The notes below the pieces were generated by a model. That model made no database searches and had not been told where the DNA came from. It saw only the letters and a list, made by a program, of their open reading frames with translations. Shown one piece after another: positions 13,724 to 15,682 of a stretch of 15,682 nucleotides of DNA. This DNA is from an uncultured Barnesiella sp. GTDB lineage: Bacteria; Bacteroidota; Bacteroidia; Bacteroidales; Barnesiellaceae_A. Numbering within the stretch: position 1 is the first letter of the stretch; each line of letters opens with the position of its first letter. The DNA is taken from positions 1 to 15,682 of the forward strand of contig CAJGDT010000015.1 of assembly GCA_904502265.1 (NCBI GenBank), given 5' to 3'. Position numbers and translations under genes: made by a program.

Positions 13724-15682
13724 ATGAAAAAACTATTTGCTTCTCTGTTACTTCTATTTACGTTTTTACATTTAGTGCAAGCTCAAGATGTTGTTTTGAA
13801 TGAGTTGATGCAATCAAATGTCAATGTACTCTATGTAGATAATGAATTTCCCGATTCTTGGATCGAGCTTTACAATACAACCAATAAGTCAATCAATCTC
13901 AGGGGATATGCTGTAGGTGATAGCGAAAAGTATAGCAAAGCCTATATCTTGCCCAATAGTGCGCTGATACCCTCGAATGGTCATCTTGTGATTTATTGCG
14001 ACAAAGAGGAATATGGCCTACATACCGACTTTAGAGTAGAATCGGGCAAGGGCAGTCTCTATCTTTTCAATCCCAAGGGCGAGATTATTGACCAAGTATC
14101 GTTTGCCAAGATGCCCTCTCCCGATGTGGCTTACGGTCGCTCGAGCGATAATGCTGACGAGTGGGGGTATATGGTTACACCTACTCCCGGTGCTACCAAT
14201 ATGGGCGGAGTTACATCGACCATATTGCCACAGCCTGTCTTTAGCGAAGTTGGTGGCTTGAAAAACGAGCCGTTTATCCTTTCGGTAACTTTACCCGACG
14301 AGGAGTTGCCCGAGGATGTACAGTTGTGTATAACACTCGATGGCCACGAGCCTACAGCCAATGACATTGTAGCACTGCCTTTTGAGATGACTATAGATAC
14401 TACCACAGTTGTGCGCGCCAAGCTTATTTCGCAAAGTGCTGTATCACCACTATCGCAAACTCACTCATACATATATTATGTACAATCGTTAAATGAGCCT
14501 CTGCCGGTAGTCTCTATCGTTACCAATCACGACTATCTCTATGACCCCGAGTGGGGTATCTTGGGCATACCTATGGAAGACGGACAAAATGCCGATGTTG
14601 AGTGGCGTCGCCCCATTAACATAGAGTATTTTACAGATGGAGAGGCCGTATTTAATCAGGCTGGTGAAACACGTGTTCAAGGTAGTTGGTCGCGTAGATT
14701 TGCTCAACGTTCGTTGGCTGTATATGCCAATAAACGATTTGGTACAAAGCGATTTGAAGCACAAATGTGGAAGGATAAACCCGATATTGATAAGTTTAAA
14801 TCGTTTACATTGCGCAATGGTGGAAATGACTTTGTCTCATCGCGTGTAAGAGATGCCTTTGCTCAAACATTGATAGGACGTCATTGTGATAACATCAATT
14901 GGATGGCATACCAACCATGTATATGCTTTATCAATGGAGTGTATAAGGGTATATACGATATTCGTGAGCGTAGCAATGAAGATTTTATTGAGGCCAACTA
15001 CGATGGGCTTGAAGAGATTGATATGATAGAGAATTGGCATGAATTAAAAGCTGGTAGTGATACTGCTCTTAATGAACTCTTTGCTGCTATAAATAATCCC
15101 GATGTGACGTTTGAGGAGATAGAAAGTCTTGTTGATATTGATGAACTTATAAATCACTTGGTGTATAACTCTTTTATTACGAATACCGATTATCCTTTTA
15201 ATAATCATATTATATGGCGTGATATTACAAAAGAGAATCCTAAGTGGGAATTTGTAATGAAGGATTTGGATAGTACCGTATATGAGAATGAAGATTTTGA
15301 TTATTTCAATTTCTTGTATCAGTATTACGACAGTTATAAAGATAAATCCTACAACTTGGCTTCGGGTATAAAGCTCTATTGTCTATTGTTGGAGAATGAA
15401 AAATTGCGTAACTTGTTTATAGACCGTTATATAGCCTATATGGGAGACTTTATACATGAAGATGTAGCAATGGCTTTATTGCAAGATATGAAAACTGAAA
15501 TAGATGCAGAATACTACAATCACTGTATGGTATATTTTGAAGATCCTGATGCACAGATGGAGGCTTGGAATTGGCACTTCCGAAATATCAAATTGTGGTG
15601 GGGTAAACGTCGTGAATTTATGACTACTTTCTTGGCCGATTATTTAGAGTTGGGTTGTGTTGTTCCTGTTACAATTAATACC
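13724..15682 (+). CDS. Exported CotH-family protein with lamin-tail domain, 3' end outside window
   Basis: The frame is open for 653 codons to the window edge. Residues 1-20 are a signal peptide (MKKLFASLLLLF...LVQA, cut before Gln21). Residues about 21-135 form a lamin-tail (LTD) domain: VVLNELMQSN, SWIELYNTTNKSINLRGY, and SNGHLVIYCDK. About 165-250 resembles a chitobiase C-terminal-type immunoglobulin-like module with LDGHEPT (205-211). From about 260 (LPVVSIVTNHDYLY) the CotH domain follows, with RRPINIEYF (295-303), VQGSWSRRFAQRSLAVY, GVYKGIYDIRER (405-416) and KDLDS (Asp514 and Asp516), in the place of the usual W-D-x-D metal-binding motif. CotH proteins of spore formers are atypical kinases; here a secreted or surface enzyme is inferred, with an unknown substrate. 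The start was chosen for its signal peptide and promoter. Confidence 0.88.
   Translation, partial: MKKLFASLLLLFTFLHLVQAQDVVLNELMQSNVNVLYVDNEFPDSWIELYNTTNKSINLRGYAVGDSEKYSKAYILPNSALIPSNGHLVIYCDKEEYGLHTDFRVESGKGSLYLFNPKGEIIDQVSFAKMPSPDVAYGRSSDNADEWGYMVTPTPGATNMGGVTSTILPQPVFSEVGGLKNEPFILSVTLPDEELPEDVQLCITLDGHEPTANDIVALPFEMTIDTTTVVRAKLISQSAVSPLSQTHSYIYYVQSLNEPLPVVSIVTNHDYLYDPEWGILGIPMEDGQNADVEWRRPINIEYFTDGEAVFNQAGETRVQGSWSRRFAQRSLAVYANKRFGTKRFEAQMWKDKPDIDKFKSFTLRNGGNDFVSSRVRDAFAQTLIGRHCDNINWMAYQPCICFINGVYKGIYDIRERSNEDFIEANYDGLEEIDMIENWHELKAGSDTALNELFAAINNPDVTFEEIESLVDIDELINHLVYNSFITNTDYPFNNHIIWRDITKENPKWEFVMKDLDSTVYENEDFDYFNFLYQYYDSYKDKSYNLASGIKLYCLLLENEKLRNLFIDRYIAYMGDFIHEDVAMALLQDMKTEIDAEYYNHCMVYFEDPDAQMEAWNWHFRNIKLWWGKRREFMTTFLADYLELGCVVPVTINT

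Overview
The window looks like chromosomal DNA from a member of the Bacteroidales (phylum Bacteroidota). The evidence is the set of gene families (a Bacteroidota-type RpoZ, BamD, a fimbrillin-like DUF6562-type lipoprotein), a tmRNA whose tag reads GENTYALAA, and repeated promoters of the lineage-specific form TTTG-N19-21-TAnnTTTG with no strong Shine-Dalgarno sequences. I cannot name the genus.

Layout, left to right. The left edge cuts a leftward hypothetical gene (1-96). Next come leftward nfo (AP endonuclease IV, 308-1150) and the leftward pair ffh-folD (signal recognition particle GTPase, then the folate enzyme FolD; 3588 down to 1339). Facing ffh is the rightward tmRNA gene ssrA (3783-4178). 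It converges on a leftward outer-membrane beta-barrel gene (4248-5156), and one long hairpin lies between them. A large leftward surface lipoprotein gene follows (5465-7909): a fimbrillin-like N-terminus joined to a beta-helix. Then comes the leftward pair bamD-rpoZ (9331 down to 8157). After a 366-base divergent intergenic region the strand switches, and a rightward cluster reads pspC-domain protein, uvrB, fhs (9698-13628). The last gene (13724 to the right edge, incomplete) encodes an exported CotH-type kinase-like protein.

Functional grouping. Most genes are housekeeping: DNA repair (nfo, uvrB), one-carbon folate metabolism (fhs and folD, in separate transcription units), co-translational targeting (ffh), ribosome rescue (ssrA), transcription (rpoZ) and outer-membrane assembly (bamD). 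The accessory, lineage-variable part is the envelope set: the beta-barrel protein with an acidic/poly-lysine linker, the fimbrillin/beta-helix lipoprotein and the CotH-like protein.

Transcription signals are unusually readable. Eight candidate promoters or -7 boxes and six hairpin terminators divide the window into units. I found no insertion sequence, CRISPR array, tRNA, rRNA or clear integration site, and no evidence for a complete new defence or mobile system. The best leads are the two surface proteins, the homopolymer-encoded lysine tract, and the structured leader of the tmRNA precursor.
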